Assembly: GCF_001438655.1 (NCBI RefSeq)
Contig: NZ_JQBR01000001.1
Coordinates: forward strand, 62,001-126,000
Source: Pediococcus cellicola
GTDB lineage: Bacteria > Bacillota > Bacilli > Lactobacillales > Lactobacillaceae
Reading direction: 5' to 3'
DNA: 64,000 nt
In this document: piece by piece, positions 38,494 through 48,247 of the stretch
Position numbering within the stretch: the stretch's first letter is position 1
Layout: the number at the start of each line of letters is the position of its first letter
Notes under the pieces: generated by a model
The model's database searches: none
Seen by the model: the letters and a program-made list of their open reading frames with translations, nothing else
What the model was told of the DNA's origin: nothing
Translations under genes and position numbers: made by a program

Positions 38494-39786
38494 ATGAAGT
38501 ATCAACGTCCAAAAGGAACAGCCGATATCTTACCAGAAGAAGCGGTTGCGTGGAGTTACATTGAGGATATTGCCAAAAAAACATTTGCAAAATATCGATT
38601 TGAAGAAATTCGGACACCCATGTTTGAAAATTTTGAGGTGTTCTCTCGTAGTGCAGGCGATACGTCTGACATTGTAACGAAGGAAATGTATGACTTTGAA
38701 GATAAGGGCGGCCGGCATATTACTTTGCGTCCAGAAGGAACGGCGGGCGTCGTGCGCGCTTTTGTAGAAAATAAGCTCTATGGTCCGGAGCAAATTAAGC
38801 CTGTCAAGCTTTACTACATGGGGCCAATGTTTCGTTATGAACGTCCTCAATCAGGTCGTTTGCGTGAATTTCATCAAATCGGAGTGGAAGCCTTTGGCAG
38901 TGAGAGTCCCAATTTAGATGTTGAAGTCATTGCCATGGGGATGCACCTCCTGAATCGCTTAGGCATCAAACATTTGAAGTTGGTGATTAATACATTAGGG
39001 GATCAAGAAACAAGATCTGCTTATCGTAAGGCGCTAATTGATTATTTAGAACCTCACTTTGAAGAACTGAGTGAAGATTCTAAGGAAAGATTGCACCGCA
39101 ATCCACTACGGGTGCTGGACAGTAAAGATAAAAATGATCAAAAGTTGGTTGCTGACGCGCCTTCTATCTTGGATTATTTGACTCCAGAATCAAAAACTCA
39201 TTTTGAAACCGTCAAAACTCTTTTGTCAGATTTAGACGTTCATTATGAGGTGGATGCTTCAATGGTCCGTGGATTAGATTATTATAACCACACCATCTTC
39301 GAAATTATGGCCAACGATAAAAGTCTTGGTGAGGGTGATGTTACTGTTTGTGCAGGTGGTCGGTATAATGGTTTAGTTGAAGAATTGGGCGGTCCACAGA
39401 CACCCGGAATCGGTTTTGGATTAGGTGTAGAGCGCTTATTGCTTCTAATGCAAGCACAGAAAGTTGCTTTGCCGGTGCAAAACGCATTAGATGTTTACGT
39501 GGTTGGAATTGGTGATCAAACCAAAGCAGAAACTTTGAAATTGGTGGAGACTGTTCGCCAAGCTGGCTTTAGTGCTGATCAAGATTATTTGAATCGCAAA
39601 CCAAAAGCGCAATTTAAAACGGCGAATCGCTTGAATGCCAAAATTGTGATCACCATTGGAAATGATGAATTAGAAAAACAGGTTGTTAATTTAAAAGTCA
39701 TGGCAACTGGTGAAGAACAACAGGTCAAGCTGGAAGATGTTTATCAAAATTTTCCCGCATTATTTGGGGAATTTTTAAAACGGTAG
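38494..39786 (+). CDS. hisS: Histidyl-tRNA synthetase
   Basis: Class II synthetase, 430 residues, homodimeric. Motif 2 is [20 protein letters not shown] and the histidine-specific motifs [11 protein letters not shown] and [12 protein letters not shown] are intact. Motif 3 is [12 protein letters not shown]. The C-terminal anticodon-binding domain begins near residue 330. SD ATGGAGG. It is regulated by the T-box directly upstream and lies 12 bases ahead of aspS, the usual hisS-aspS pair in Firmicutes. Confidence 0.97.
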   Translation: MKYQRPKGTADILPEEAVAWSYIEDIAKKTFAKYRFEEIRTPMFENFEVFSRSAGDTSDIVTKEMYDFEDKGGRHITLRPEGTAGVVRAFVENKLYGPEQIKPVKLYYMGPMFRYERPQSGRLREFHQIGVEAFGSESPNLDVEVIAMGMHLLNRLGIKHLKLVINTLGDQETRSAYRKALIDYLEPHFEELSEDSKERLHRNPLRVLDSKDKNDQKLVADAPSILDYLTPESKTHFETVKTLLSDLDVHYEVDASMVRGLDYYNHTIFEIMANDKSLGEGDVTVCAGGRYNGLVEELGGPQTPGIGFGLGVERLLLLMQAQKVALPVQNALDVYVVGIGDQTKAETLKLVETVRQAGFSADQDYLNRKPKAQFKTANRLNAKIVITIGNDELEKQVVNLKVMATGEEQQVKLEDVYQNFPALFGEFLKR

Positions 39787-39798
39787 GGAGATAAGAGA

Positions 39799-41589
39799 AT
39801 GAAGCGCACAACATATGCAGGATTAGTTAATAAAGATTATTTAGACCAGGACATTGTCTTAAAAGGATGGGTTCAAAAACGTCGTGATTTGGGTAATTTA
39901 ATTTTTATCGATTTACGTGATCGAGAAGGGATCGTTCAACTAGTTTTTAGTAAGGAATTTTCTCAAACCGCATTAAATGTTGCGGATGAGTTACGCAGTG
40001 AATATGTCATTGAAATTAAGGGGAAAGTGGTTCCTCGTTCCGAAAAAGAAATTAATCCCAAAATGAAGACAGGCGAAGTTGAAGTTGAAGTTCATGAAGC
40101 AAAAATTTTGAATAAAGCCAAAACACCACCTTTTTATATACAGGATAATATCAATGTTTCTGATGAATTGCGTCTTAAGTATCGTTACCTTGATTTAAGG
40201 CGTCCTGAAATGCAACGTGGTCTAATGATTCGTAACCGTATTACGCAAGCGGTTCACAGCTATTTTGATTCAAAGGGTTTCATTGACATCGAAACGCCAG
40301 ATCTCACAAAATCAACGCCTGAAGGTGCACGCGATTATTTAGTTCCTTCACGTTTATATCCTGGTCATTTTTATGCTTTACCACAGTCACCGCAATTATT
40401 TAAACAATTATTAATGGGTGCTGGATTTGACCGCTATTACCAAATTGCGCGATGCTTCCGTGACGAGGATCTTCGCGGTGACCGTCAACCTGAATTTACG
40501 CAGATTGATATGGAAACTAGTTTTTTGGATGCAGAAGAGATTCAAGATTTAACAGAAGGGCTTATCGCCAAAGTGATGAAAGACACGTTGGATATTGAGG
40601 TTAAATTACCGTTTGATCGAATCACGTGGAACGAATCTATGGCACGTTTTGGAACTGATCAGCCGGATGTTCGTTTTGGCATGGAATTAAAGGACCTTTC
40701 TGACATTATGAAGGACTCTGAATTCAAAGTCTTTTCTGGCGCAGTTGCTAATGGTGGTCAGGTTAAAGCCATTGCTGTTCCTGGAGGAGCTGGTCTGTAT
40801 TCTCGTAAGGCAATTGATGGATACACTGAATACATCAAGCGTTTTGGGGCTAAAGGCTTAGCTTGGCTAAAGGTCACAGATGACGGTTTCTCTGGGCCAA
40901 TTGCCAAATTCTTTAAAGACGATGAGATACGGCAACAGATTTTGCAGGCTACCGAAGCTCAAAGTGGCGATCTACTCCTATTTGTTGCTGACCGTAGTAA
41001 AGTAGTAGCGGATACATTAGCTTATCTTCGTGTCACAATCGCTAAGGAACAGAACATGATTCCAGAAGACAAATTTGCTTATTTATGGGTTGTCGACTGG
41101 CCATTGTTTGAATATGATGAAGGCGACGGTCGCTGGGTGCCAGCTCACCATCCATTTACAATGCCTAATGAGGAAGACGTCCATTATTTGATGAATGACG
41201 ATGAAGATCCCCACAAGGCTCACGCACAAAGTTATGATATTATTTTAAATGGTCTTGAACTAGGCGGTGGTTCAATTCGTATTCATGATCGCCAATTACA
41301 AGGCAGAATGCTAAAGGCATTAGGCTTTACCAAGGAACGTGCAGAAAAGAGTTTTGGTTATTTACTGGATGCATTAGACACTGGCTTTCCGCCTCATGGT
41401 GGTCTGGCTATTGGATTAGATCGCTTTGCTCGTCTGCTAGCTAAACGAGACAATATTCGAGACGTTATTGCTTTCCCGAAGAACTCGAAAGCGATTGAAC
41501 CTATGACTTCCGCCCCACGTCCCGTAGCCGAGAAACAATTACAAGAATTACACTTATTCTCCGTTAATGAAAATGAGGATAATCAATAA
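39799..41589 (+). CDS. aspS: Aspartyl-tRNA synthetase
   Basis: Class IIb synthetase of 596 residues, bacterial type. The N-terminal OB-fold anticodon-binding domain ([20 protein letters not shown]) is followed by the class II core with motif 2 ([19 protein letters not shown]). A GAD insertion domain (about 290-420) comes next, then GGGSIRIHD and motif 3 ([13 protein letters not shown]). It shares the T-box-controlled transcript with hisS. The overlapping Asp/His codons in the leader make sense for a pair of genes serving both amino acids. A strong terminator overlaps its last codons. Confidence 0.97.
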   Translation: MKRTTYAGLVNKDYLDQDIVLKGWVQKRRDLGNLIFIDLRDREGIVQLVFSKEFSQTALNVADELRSEYVIEIKGKVVPRSEKEINPKMKTGEVEVEVHEAKILNKAKTPPFYIQDNINVSDELRLKYRYLDLRRPEMQRGLMIRNRITQAVHSYFDSKGFIDIETPDLTKSTPEGARDYLVPSRLYPGHFYALPQSPQLFKQLLMGAGFDRYYQIARCFRDEDLRGDRQPEFTQIDMETSFLDAEEIQDLTEGLIAKVMKDTLDIEVKLPFDRITWNESMARFGTDQPDVRFGMELKDLSDIMKDSEFKVFSGAVANGGQVKAIAVPGGAGLYSRKAIDGYTEYIKRFGAKGLAWLKVTDDGFSGPIAKFFKDDEIRQQILQATEAQSGDLLLFVADRSKVVADTLAYLRVTIAKEQNMIPEDKFAYLWVVDWPLFEYDEGDGRWVPAHHPFTMPNEEDVHYLMNDDEDPHKAHAQSYDIILNGLELGGGSIRIHDRQLQGRMLKALGFTKERAEKSFGYLLDALDTGFPPHGGLAIGLDRFARLLAKRDNIRDVIAFPKNSKAIEPMTSAPRPVAEKQLQELHLFSVNENEDNQ

Positions 41590-41638
41590 AAAGCATAAGA
41601 GACTGGGAAAATTTACTTTTTCTCAGTCTTTGCTTTTT
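41588..41638 (+). terminator. Terminator of hisS-aspS
   Basis: AAAAAGCA pairs with TGCTTTTT and an inner AGACTGGGAAAA pairs with TTTTCTCAGTCT (one mismatch). The outer stem overlaps the aspS stop codon. Confidence 0.9.
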
Positions 41639-41732
41639 GAAGCTGATTAAGGTAAAAAGCGGATAAGTTAAGTGTGGTTATGATACTATATAAGCTGAAT
41701 ACGTAAATCATGAAATATGGAGATGTTTTAAA

Positions 41733-42263
41733 ATGAGTAGAGAAGAAACCGCTATTTTCGCAGGCGGATGTTTTTGGTGCATGGTACAGCCGTTCGATTC
41801 TTTACCAGGAATTAAACAAGTTATTTCTGGATATACCGGAGGGCACACGGTTAATCCAACCTATGATGAAGTTAAAGCGCACAAAACGGGTCATACAGAG
41901 GCCGTTAAAATTACCTTTGATCCTGATGTGATGTCTTATGAAAAATTGGTGGAAATATACTGGCATCAAACAGATCCAACTGATGCGATGGGCCAATTTC
42001 AAGATCGTGGTGATAATTATCGGCCAGTAATTTTCGTGAACGGTGCACAACAGCGTCAAATAGCTGAAAAATCACGTGCTAAATTAGCTGCAAGTGGCGA
42101 ATTTGATCAACCCATTGTGACTAAAATTGAAGATGTGGCCCCATTCTACCCAGCCGAAAAAGAACATCAGGATTTCTACCGTAAAAATCCCGAAAAATAT
42201 AAGCTGCAAGAGGCTGGTGGTCGCGAAAACTTTATTCAATCACATTGGGAAAAGGAGAATTAA
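41733..42263 (+). CDS. msrA: Peptide methionine-S-sulfoxide reductase MsrA
   Basis: Repairs the S epimer of methionine sulfoxide in proteins; 176 residues. The active-site motif GGCFWCM is at the N-terminus (catalytic Cys in GCFW). [17 protein letters not shown] and [16 protein letters not shown] follow, the family signatures. No C-terminal resolving Cys pair of the E. coli type is obvious, so recycling may use another thiol, which is inference. SD ATGGAG. No MsrB partner is adjacent. Oxidative-damage repair is the expected role. Confidence 0.95.
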   Translation: MSREETAIFAGGCFWCMVQPFDSLPGIKQVISGYTGGHTVNPTYDEVKAHKTGHTEAVKITFDPDVMSYEKLVEIYWHQTDPTDAMGQFQDRGDNYRPVIFVNGAQQRQIAEKSRAKLAASGEFDQPIVTKIEDVAPFYPAEKEHQDFYRKNPEKYKLQEAGGRENFIQSHWEKEN

Positions 42264-42272
42264 TGGCTTCTT

Positions 42273-43151
42273 ATGGACAAACAGTTTAAAAGAATTGCCA
42301 AAAGGCACCAGTATACAGCTCTGGCTGGTACTGCCTTTATTTATGCTATTTTGGTTTCAATTGCCATGAACTTTTTTTGGACCCCTGGAAAAATCTATGC
42401 TTCTGGGATTACTGGTTTTGCGCAACTGATTTCTACGTTAAGTTCACATTATCTGCCGTTTGGATTATCAACGGCTTTGATGCTTTTTGTTTTAAATGTG
42501 CCTTTATTCTTTCTAGCTTGGGCGCAAATTGGGCATCGCTTTACGCTTTTCACAATCCTATCCGTTGGTTTAGCCAGTGTGATGATTAAAGTTCTCCACC
42601 CGATTACCTTAACCACAGATCCGATTATATGTGCTATTTTCGGTGGGGCTGTGAATGGCTACGGTACAGGTCTTGCGTTAAAAAATGGGCTTTCAACTGG
42701 TGGATTAGATATCTTGGGTATGGTGTTGCGAAAACGTACGGGGAAAAGTATTGGTACCATTAATATTGTATTCAACGCATTTATTGTTTGTGCGGCGGGG
42801 TATGTTTATGGTTGGCCATTTGCTTTTTATTCAGCAATTGGGCTAATTGTGAATGCTAAAATTATGGACATGACTTACACGCGACAACAAAAGATGCAAG
42901 TGATGATTGTAACAGACCGCCCTAAGAGTGTGATCGATAGTGTGCAAAATCATATTCGCCGCGGTATTACCATTGTGCATGGCGCAGAGGGTGCTTACAA
43001 TCATCATCAAAAGACGATTCTTTTCACAATTATTTCCCGATATGAAATGAGTGAATTGGAAATGGCCATGCACGAATCAGATCCAAAAGCATTTGTCAGC
43101 ATTTCCGGAAGCGTCAAAATTTTAGGGCATTTTTATGAACCCTCACTTTAA
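42273..43151 (+). CDS. YitT family membrane protein (DUF2179 C-terminus)
   Basis: Integral membrane protein, 292 residues, with about five to six transmembrane helices (residues 15-190) including the NGLSTGGLDILGMVLRK segment typical of YitT. A cytoplasmic DUF2179 domain follows (VMIVTDRPKSVIDSVQNHI to the end). Function of the family is unknown. The ATG at 42273 is 13 or more bases from the nearest SD (AAAGGAGAA). That SD better serves an ATG at 42263 in another frame, which encodes only eight codons overlapping this start, so translational coupling is possible. Confidence 0.88.
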   Translation: MDKQFKRIAKRHQYTALAGTAFIYAILVSIAMNFFWTPGKIYASGITGFAQLISTLSSHYLPFGLSTALMLFVLNVPLFFLAWAQIGHRFTLFTILSVGLASVMIKVLHPITLTTDPIICAIFGGAVNGYGTGLALKNGLSTGGLDILGMVLRKRTGKSIGTINIVFNAFIVCAAGYVYGWPFAFYSAIGLIVNAKIMDMTYTRQQKMQVMIVTDRPKSVIDSVQNHIRRGITIVHGAEGAYNHHQKTILFTIISRYEMSELEMAMHESDPKAFVSISGSVKILGHFYEPSL

Positions 43152-43167
43152 AGAAGGCACAAACGTG

Positions 43168-44319
43168 ATGAAAACAATTTATATGTTTCTGGTACGAATC
43201 TGTTCACTAATGTATGCAGGACAAAAGAAATCGCAAGTTGCTTATCTCATGAGTTTTAGCAACAATCAGGATTTTATTTTGAAATTAGCCGATCGAATTT
43301 CGCCTTTGCCACTGTATGTTTTTTATGAGGCTTCTGGGCAAGCAGATTTAGATAATTTAAAAAACCATCCTGCAATTAAGTTAATTCCTTTTAATAATGG
43401 TCTCGCTCTCTTCTTGAAGGTTATTCCAATTCTCATGCGTAGTAAGCTGATCGTAGTGGACAATTATTTTCCAGTTTTAGGTGCTATTATTAAAACGAAA
43501 CAGATGCGAATTACACAGTTATGGCATGCAAATGGGGCAATCAAAGCTTTTGGATTTAGTGATCCTAGTACAGAACGTCGTGGAAAAGCGGCACAATTGA
43601 GATTTCAGCGAGTGTACGATAGTTTCGATGACATTATTGTTGGCTCTCGAAAAATGGCAGATGCTTTTCAGATTAATTATCGACTAGATGGTCATCAGAC
43701 GCGCCTTTTAGGCTATCCTCGTTCAGACAAGTTCAAAAATAAAGATTGGATTGCACAAGCAAGAGAAAAATTTTACCGGTACTATCCTGCTTTGCGCGGC
43801 AAACAATTAATCTTATATACGCCTACATATCGAAAGGGGATTAGTTTTGCGTTCGCACCGGGGTTCGAAAAACTGAAACTTCCCCAAAATGCCGTTTTTA
43901 TTTTAAGGTTACATCCCCATCTTCAACAATTAGAAAAGGCTTGGGAACAAAAAGTACCATTTGTAACAAGTATCCGTTCAGATATTACAACTGATGAATT
44001 GTTGACGGTTGCGGACACTTTGATTACAGATTATTCTTCAATTTTATTTGACTACACACTGCTTGATAATGCGCATCAAGTTGGGTTATTTGCGTTTGAT
44101 CAGTCTCAGTTCGAAAAGACAGTGGGACTTCAACGTGACTTTTCTGAGGACTTTGACAAGCTTCTTATAAAAGATGTGCCTGAGTTGTCAGAATTCTTGG
44201 CACAGCCAGCACCGCAACAAATGGTCATGTCACAATTGAATGAACGGTGGAATACGTTTAATGATGGACATGCAACCAAACGGACTTTAGATTTTTTAAT
44301 GAAACGGAGTGGCAATTAA
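43168..44319 (+). CDS. CDP-glycerol glycerophosphotransferase family protein (TagB/TagF-like)
   Basis: Teichoic-acid glycerophosphotransferase family (PF04464-type), about 383 residues. The conserved pieces are QLWHANGAIKAFGF, the LGYPRSDKF strand, ILYTPTYRKG, LRLHPHL and TDYSSILFDYTLLD. These enzymes add glycerol-phosphate from CDP-glycerol to the lipid-linked carrier at the inner membrane face. Primase and polymerase types cannot be told apart from motifs. ATG 43168 (MKTIYMFLVRI) is preferred; GTG 43165 and earlier starts lie near the YitT stop. It directly abuts the next gene (TAA then ATG). Confidence 0.85.
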   Translation: MKTIYMFLVRICSLMYAGQKKSQVAYLMSFSNNQDFILKLADRISPLPLYVFYEASGQADLDNLKNHPAIKLIPFNNGLALFLKVIPILMRSKLIVVDNYFPVLGAIIKTKQMRITQLWHANGAIKAFGFSDPSTERRGKAAQLRFQRVYDSFDDIIVGSRKMADAFQINYRLDGHQTRLLGYPRSDKFKNKDWIAQAREKFYRYYPALRGKQLILYTPTYRKGISFAFAPGFEKLKLPQNAVFILRLHPHLQQLEKAWEQKVPFVTSIRSDITTDELLTVADTLITDYSSILFDYTLLDNAHQVGLFAFDQSQFEKTVGLQRDFSEDFDKLLIKDVPELSEFLAQPAPQQMVMSQLNERWNTFNDGHATKRTLDFLMKRSGN

Positions 44320-45525
44320 ATGCGTCATAAAATTGCACAAATCGGTAAGCTTTGCGCGCGGTATTTTTTAATTTTGATTAATGAAATTTTTGTGCACTTA
44401 CCAGTCAAACGTCATTTGATTATCTTTGAAAGCTTTAATGGTCGTGATGTGAGTGATAATCCTGCAGCTATTTATCGTCAATTAACTGCTACTTATCCGG
44501 AATATCAAAAAACTTGTTTTTTTGGAATCAAGGGCAGTAATTTTCTAAAGGTAAAGAATGAATTTCCTGACATCCAGCTTGTCAAACGCTGGTCTTTTAA
44601 ATGGATCTGGATAGTTGCTCGGGCACAATACTGGGTATTTAATTCACGGATGCCGTTATGGTGGCGTAAAAATAAACAGACCTATTATGTTCAAACTTGG
44701 CATGGCACGCCCTTAAAAAAACTTGGGCTAGATATTGATAACGTTGAAATTCCTGGAGTCACAACCCATAAGTATCATCTTGATTTCAAAAAAGAGGCAA
44801 CCCGTTGGGATTACTTGATCGCTCCAAATGCTTATTCCGAAAAAATTTTCAAACGTGCCTTTGGCTTCAAAGGTCAATTTATTCGTTCTGGATATCCTCG
44901 TAATGACATTTTATATACTGAAAATAGCCCTCAAACGGTGGCCAACCTAAAATATCGATTACTCGGTCAGAAGACTGCTCAAGTCATTTTGTATGCACCT
45001 ACCTGGCGGGACGATAATTATATATATAAGGGACGTTATCGATTCAAATTGCCGTTTGAGCTTCAAGAGTTTTTTCAGCACGTTGCTTCCAACACGATTT
45101 TAATTATTCGCCCACATTATTTAGTCAAAGATAATATTGACATTCGTGGCTACGAAAAGCGTGTCAAAATTATGGCAGACACAGATATTAACCAGCTGTA
45201 TTTAATTAGTGATCTTTTAATTACCGATTATTCTTCGGTTATGTTTGATTTTGCTAACTTGCAAAAACCAATGCTTTTCTTCCCATACGATTTGGCACAC
45301 TATGCTCATGAATTACGGGGCTTTTACTTCGATTATTTGAAAGAATGTCCTGGACCCATTGCCACGAATACACATGATTTTTATCAGCAATTAGAACAAT
45401 TCAAGCAATATCGTGCATTTCCAAAATTTGATCAACAGACTAGACGTTTCGAGAAAAAATTTACCGACTGGGAAAACGGTACTGCGGCAGCACAAGTTAT
45501 TAAAGCAACTGGAATAGGGAGGTAG
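44320..45525 (+). CDS. CDP-glycerol glycerophosphotransferase family protein
   Basis: Second member of the same family, 401 residues. Motifs: [14 protein letters not shown] (catalytic His region), [25 protein letters not shown] and [14 protein letters not shown]. These are the standard TagB/TagF positions, more canonical than in the upstream paralogue. A hydrophobic amphipathic N-terminus could associate with the membrane. Its ATG follows the upstream stop without a gap, so the pair is translationally coupled and they probably work in the same wall- or lipoteichoic-acid or polysaccharide step. A role in glycerol-phosphate decoration of another polymer is also possible. Confidence 0.87.
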   Translation: MRHKIAQIGKLCARYFLILINEIFVHLPVKRHLIIFESFNGRDVSDNPAAIYRQLTATYPEYQKTCFFGIKGSNFLKVKNEFPDIQLVKRWSFKWIWIVARAQYWVFNSRMPLWWRKNKQTYYVQTWHGTPLKKLGLDIDNVEIPGVTTHKYHLDFKKEATRWDYLIAPNAYSEKIFKRAFGFKGQFIRSGYPRNDILYTENSPQTVANLKYRLLGQKTAQVILYAPTWRDDNYIYKGRYRFKLPFELQEFFQHVASNTILIIRPHYLVKDNIDIRGYEKRVKIMADTDINQLYLISDLLITDYSSVMFDFANLQKPMLFFPYDLAHYAHELRGFYFDYLKECPGPIATNTHDFYQQLEQFKQYRAFPKFDQQTRRFEKKFTDWENGTAAAQVIKATGIGR

Positions 45526-45532
45526 ATTAATT

Positions 45533-46453
45533 ATGCTATTAGGCGCTCATGTCAGCATGAAGGCTCCTAAAATGTTTTTAGGATCAGTCGAAACAGCTCT
45601 AAATTATCATGCCACAACTTTTATGATCTATACTGGGGCTCCTCAAAATACACGTCGAAAACCAATCGAAGCATTAAAGATTTCCGATGGGCAGCGATTA
45701 ATGAAAGCAAATCATTTGGACAGCTTAGTCATTCACGCGCCATACATTGTAAATTTGGGCAACACAATTAAGCCAGATAGTTTTCAATTTGGTGTTCGCT
45801 TTTTAAAAGAAGAAGTCCAACGAGCCGATGCTTTGGGGGCAAGCGAGATTGTGTTGCATCCCGGTGCTCATGTGGGCGCAGGCTCAAAAGTAGCTATTGA
45901 ACAGATTGCTAAGGGTTTAAATCAAATTCTTACGGAAGATCAACATGTTCAAATCGCGATTGAAACCATGGCTGGAAAGGGGACTGAAGTTGGGAAGACT
46001 TTTGAAGAGATCAATGAGATTATAAAGCGAGTTGAACTACAGGATAAAATTTCTGTTTGTTTTGATACTTGTCATACCAGTGATGCCGGTTATCACATCC
46101 GTGATGATTTTGATGGTGTTTTAAATGAATTTGATCATGTCATTGGACTTGATTACTTAAAGGTTATTCATTTAAATGATGCCAAAAATCCTCAGGGAAG
46201 CCATAAGGATCGACATGCAGATATTGGTTTGGGCACGATTGGTTTTGAGGCTTTAAATTATATTGCTCACCATTCAAAACTGACTGCTGTGCCCAAAATT
46301 ATGGAAACACCATGGGTTCCAGATCCCGAAAACGCAAAGAAGAAATATGCGCCATATGGCTATGAAATTGCGATGTTAAATGCACAACAATTCAATCCAA
46401 ATTTGACAGCCGATATTTTAAGTCAAAAAGCTTTTGACTATTTTCTGAAATAA
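45533..46453 (+). CDS. nfo: Deoxyribonuclease IV (endonuclease IV)
   Basis: AP endonuclease of the TIM-barrel, trinuclear-zinc Nfo family, 306 residues, incising abasic sites in base-excision repair. It starts [11 protein letters not shown]. Zinc-ligand motifs are [30 protein letters not shown] and [24 protein letters not shown] lies about 10 bases from the ATG. It is next to cell-wall genes by position only. It ends at a strong bidirectional terminator shared with the convergent ppsR. Confidence 0.95.
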   Translation: MLLGAHVSMKAPKMFLGSVETALNYHATTFMIYTGAPQNTRRKPIEALKISDGQRLMKANHLDSLVIHAPYIVNLGNTIKPDSFQFGVRFLKEEVQRADALGASEIVLHPGAHVGAGSKVAIEQIAKGLNQILTEDQHVQIAIETMAGKGTEVGKTFEEINEIIKRVELQDKISVCFDTCHTSDAGYHIRDDFDGVLNEFDHVIGLDYLKVIHLNDAKNPQGSHKDRHADIGLGTIGFEALNYIAHHSKLTAVPKIMETPWVPDPENAKKKYAPYGYEIAMLNAQQFNPNLTADILSQKAFDYFLK

Positions 46454-46495
46454 AAAGGTGAAGTAAGACGCTGAAATGTCTTACTTCACCTTTTT
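46452..46495. terminator. Bidirectional terminator between nfo and ppsR
   Basis: AAAAAGGTGAAGTAAGAC and GTCTTACTTCACCTTTTT form a perfect 18-bp stem with an 8-nt loop. T-runs exist on both strands, serving the two convergent genes. Confidence 0.95.
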
Positions 46496-46507
46496 GGTAT
46501 GTGCGTG

Positions 46508-47320
46508 TTAGGCGTTGCTAATATCAGATTCAAGACTTTCCATGATTAAAGTGGCGGTCTCTTCGATTGATTTATTTGAAGTATTGATAACTAAACAACC
46601 AATTCGTTTAAAAATTTTATCCGCATATTCAAGTTCTAGCTTGATGCCCTCTGTATTTGAATATGAAGACTCTGGGTTCAATCCATACGAAATCATACGT
46701 TGACGCCGAATATCATTTAAGACTTCTGGTGTCGTGGTTAATCCAAAAATTTTTTTAGGATCCACTTTCCAAATTTCATCGGGAATTGTTGCCTTAGGGA
46801 CTAGTGGTAAATTGGCGACTTTGTATCCTTTGTTAGCAAGATATAGAGAAAGCGGCGTCTTAGAGGTCCGGGAAACGCCGAGCAAGACAATATCGGCTTT
46901 GAGGAAACCATTTGGATCTTTACCATCGTCGTATGTGACCGCAAATTCCATAGCCGAAATTTTATCGAAATAGCCTTCATTCAAATTATGAACAGTCCCC
47001 GGTTTATTGGCTGCTTGCAACCCAGTTCGTTCTTTGAACATTGCAATAGCCGGTGTGAGTACGTCGAGATAGATCAATTGGTCCTGTTGACAACGTTCCT
47101 TAGCAAATTTATTTAATTCGGGATTAACGAATGTTGAAAAAACCATTGCTTGTTGTCGATGTGCACGCTTCAAAATTCCATCTAATAAAGATGTTGTTTG
47201 CGTAAATGGATAACGGTCAAATTCAAACGTTTCACTAGGAAACTGAGCCGCCGCTGCTTTGGCTACAGATTCCGCAGTTTCACCAACAGAGTCAGAAAGA
47301 ATAAATATTTTTGTTGTCAT
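46508..47320 (-). CDS. ppsR: Putative pyruvate, phosphate dikinase / PEP synthase regulatory protein (DUF299)
   Basis: Bifunctional ADP-dependent kinase and inorganic-phosphate-dependent pyrophosphorylase family, 270 residues. It begins with IFILSDSVGETAESVAKA and has the P-loop-like GVSRTSKTPLS around residues 148-158. Members phosphorylate or dephosphorylate pyruvate phosphate dikinase or PEP synthase; no such target enzyme is in this window. On its own strand GAGGGTGAT lies about 7 bases before the ATG. It is transcribed divergently from rpsU. The annotation of the target is family-level. Confidence 0.9.
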   Translation of the reverse strand: MTTKIFILSDSVGETAESVAKAAAAQFPSETFEFDRYPFTQTTSLLDGILKRAHRQQAMVFSTFVNPELNKFAKERCQQDQLIYLDVLTPAIAMFKERTGLQAANKPGTVHNLNEGYFDKISAMEFAVTYDDGKDPNGFLKADIVLLGVSRTSKTPLSLYLANKGYKVANLPLVPKATIPDEIWKVDPKKIFGLTTTPEVLNDIRRQRMISYGLNPESSYSNTEGIKLELEYADKIFKRIGCLVINTSNKSIEETATLIMESLESDISNA

Positions 47321-47426
47321 AATTAATCACCCTCATCTTTTTAACTTTAGTCTACCATACCGTTACAGGAATGAAAACGGTTTTATAAATAGCTGCGTAA
47401 TTTTTGATAAAAGCGTGTTTGTTGTA

Positions 47427-47455
47427 TTGACGTAAAAATCTATGTTATGTATAAT
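47427..47455 (+). promoter_or_regulatory. Promoter of rpsU
   Basis: TTGACG (47427-47432), 17 bases, TATAAT (47450-47455). Near consensus. Confidence 0.85.
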
Positions 47456-47462
47456 AATAAAG

Positions 47463-47494
47463 AACAACAGATTTAATTTAATAATTCTGTCGTT
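47463..47494 (+). promoter_or_regulatory. Hairpin at the start of the rpsU leader
   Basis: AACAACAGA (47463-47471) pairs with TCTGTCGTT (47486-47494) with one A-C mismatch around an A/T-rich loop. It sits at the expected 5' end of the mRNA and could protect it or bind a regulator. Confidence 0.35.
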
Positions 47495-47523
47495 ACTTTA
47501 GAGCTCGGAGGGAGGGATTCAAA

Positions 47524-47709
47524 ATGTCAAAAACAGTCGTTCGTAAAAACGAGTCACTTGATGACGCTCTTCGCCGCTTTAAACGTACAGTTTCTAAATC
47601 AGGTACTTTACAAGAATATCGTAAACGGGAATTCTACGAAAAGCCAAGTGTTAAACGCAAGTTAAAATCAGAAGCTGCAAGAAAACGCAAAAACAAGAAA
47701 CGCTTCTAA
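47524..47709 (+). CDS. rpsU: 30S ribosomal protein S21
   Basis: Small, very basic ribosomal protein of 61 residues that binds near the mRNA 3' exit and anti-Shine-Dalgarno region. The sequence is typical: [19 protein letters not shown], then a Lys/Arg-rich tail ending KNKKRF. It has a tandem SD (GGAGGGAGGG), its own consensus promoter and a strong terminator before yqeY, whereas the two are often transcribed together. The unusually strong SD suits a highly expressed protein. Confidence 0.97.
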
Positions 47710-47715
47710 TTTTTA

Positions 47716-47743
47716 ATGCTCCTGAAAATCAGGAGCTTTTTTT
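47716..47743 (+). terminator. Terminator of rpsU
   Basis: GCTCCTGA pairs with TCAGGAGC around AAA, followed by seven T residues. Compact and strong. Confidence 0.92.
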
Positions 47744-47773
47744 GTATCAAAAACTTTGAAAAGGGGATAAACT

Positions 47774-48217
47774 ATGAGTTTAGTACAAACCATTACTGAT
47801 GACATGAAAACCGCAATGAAAGCTCGAGACAAAAAAACATTAAGTGTTATTCGCATGTTGAAGGCGGCATTAATGAATGAAAAGGTCAAAGTGAATCATG
47901 AACTGAATGATGAAGAAGCACAAGCAGTGATTGCTCGCGAATACAAGCAGCGAAAAGAGTCTCTAGACGAATTTAAAAAAGGAAATCGGGAAGACCTGGC
48001 TGCTGATACTCAAGAAGAATTAAAAGTGGTTGAAAAATACATGCCAAAGCAGTTATCACAGGCAGAAATTGAAAAGATTGTTGCTGAGACGATTTCTACA
48101 GTTGGTGCAACTAACACTGCTGATTTCGGTAAAGTCATGGGAGCTGTTATGCCTAAGGTAAAGGGCAAGGCAGACGGAAAATTGGTTAACCAAGCTGTCA
48201 AAAGTCAGCTCAGCTAA
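47774..48217 (+). CDS. yqeY: GatB/YqeY domain protein
   Basis: YqeY-family protein of 147 residues, related to the C-terminal tail domain of GatB that contacts tRNA in the amidotransferase. The sequence shows the expected helical layout: VIRMLKAALMNEKVK, REYKQRKESLDEFKKG and KVVEKYMPKQLSQ, then FGKVMGAVMPKVKGKADG. Its biochemical role is not established. SD AAGGGGA. It sits between rpsU and phoH as in Bacillus. Confidence 0.92.
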   Translation: MSLVQTITDDMKTAMKARDKKTLSVIRMLKAALMNEKVKVNHELNDEEAQAVIAREYKQRKESLDEFKKGNREDLAADTQEELKVVEKYMPKQLSQAEIEKIVAETISTVGATNTADFGKVMGAVMPKVKGKADGKLVNQAVKSQLS

Positions 48218-48247
48218 AATTCTAAACGCAAAAGGAGTCAAGGCTAC

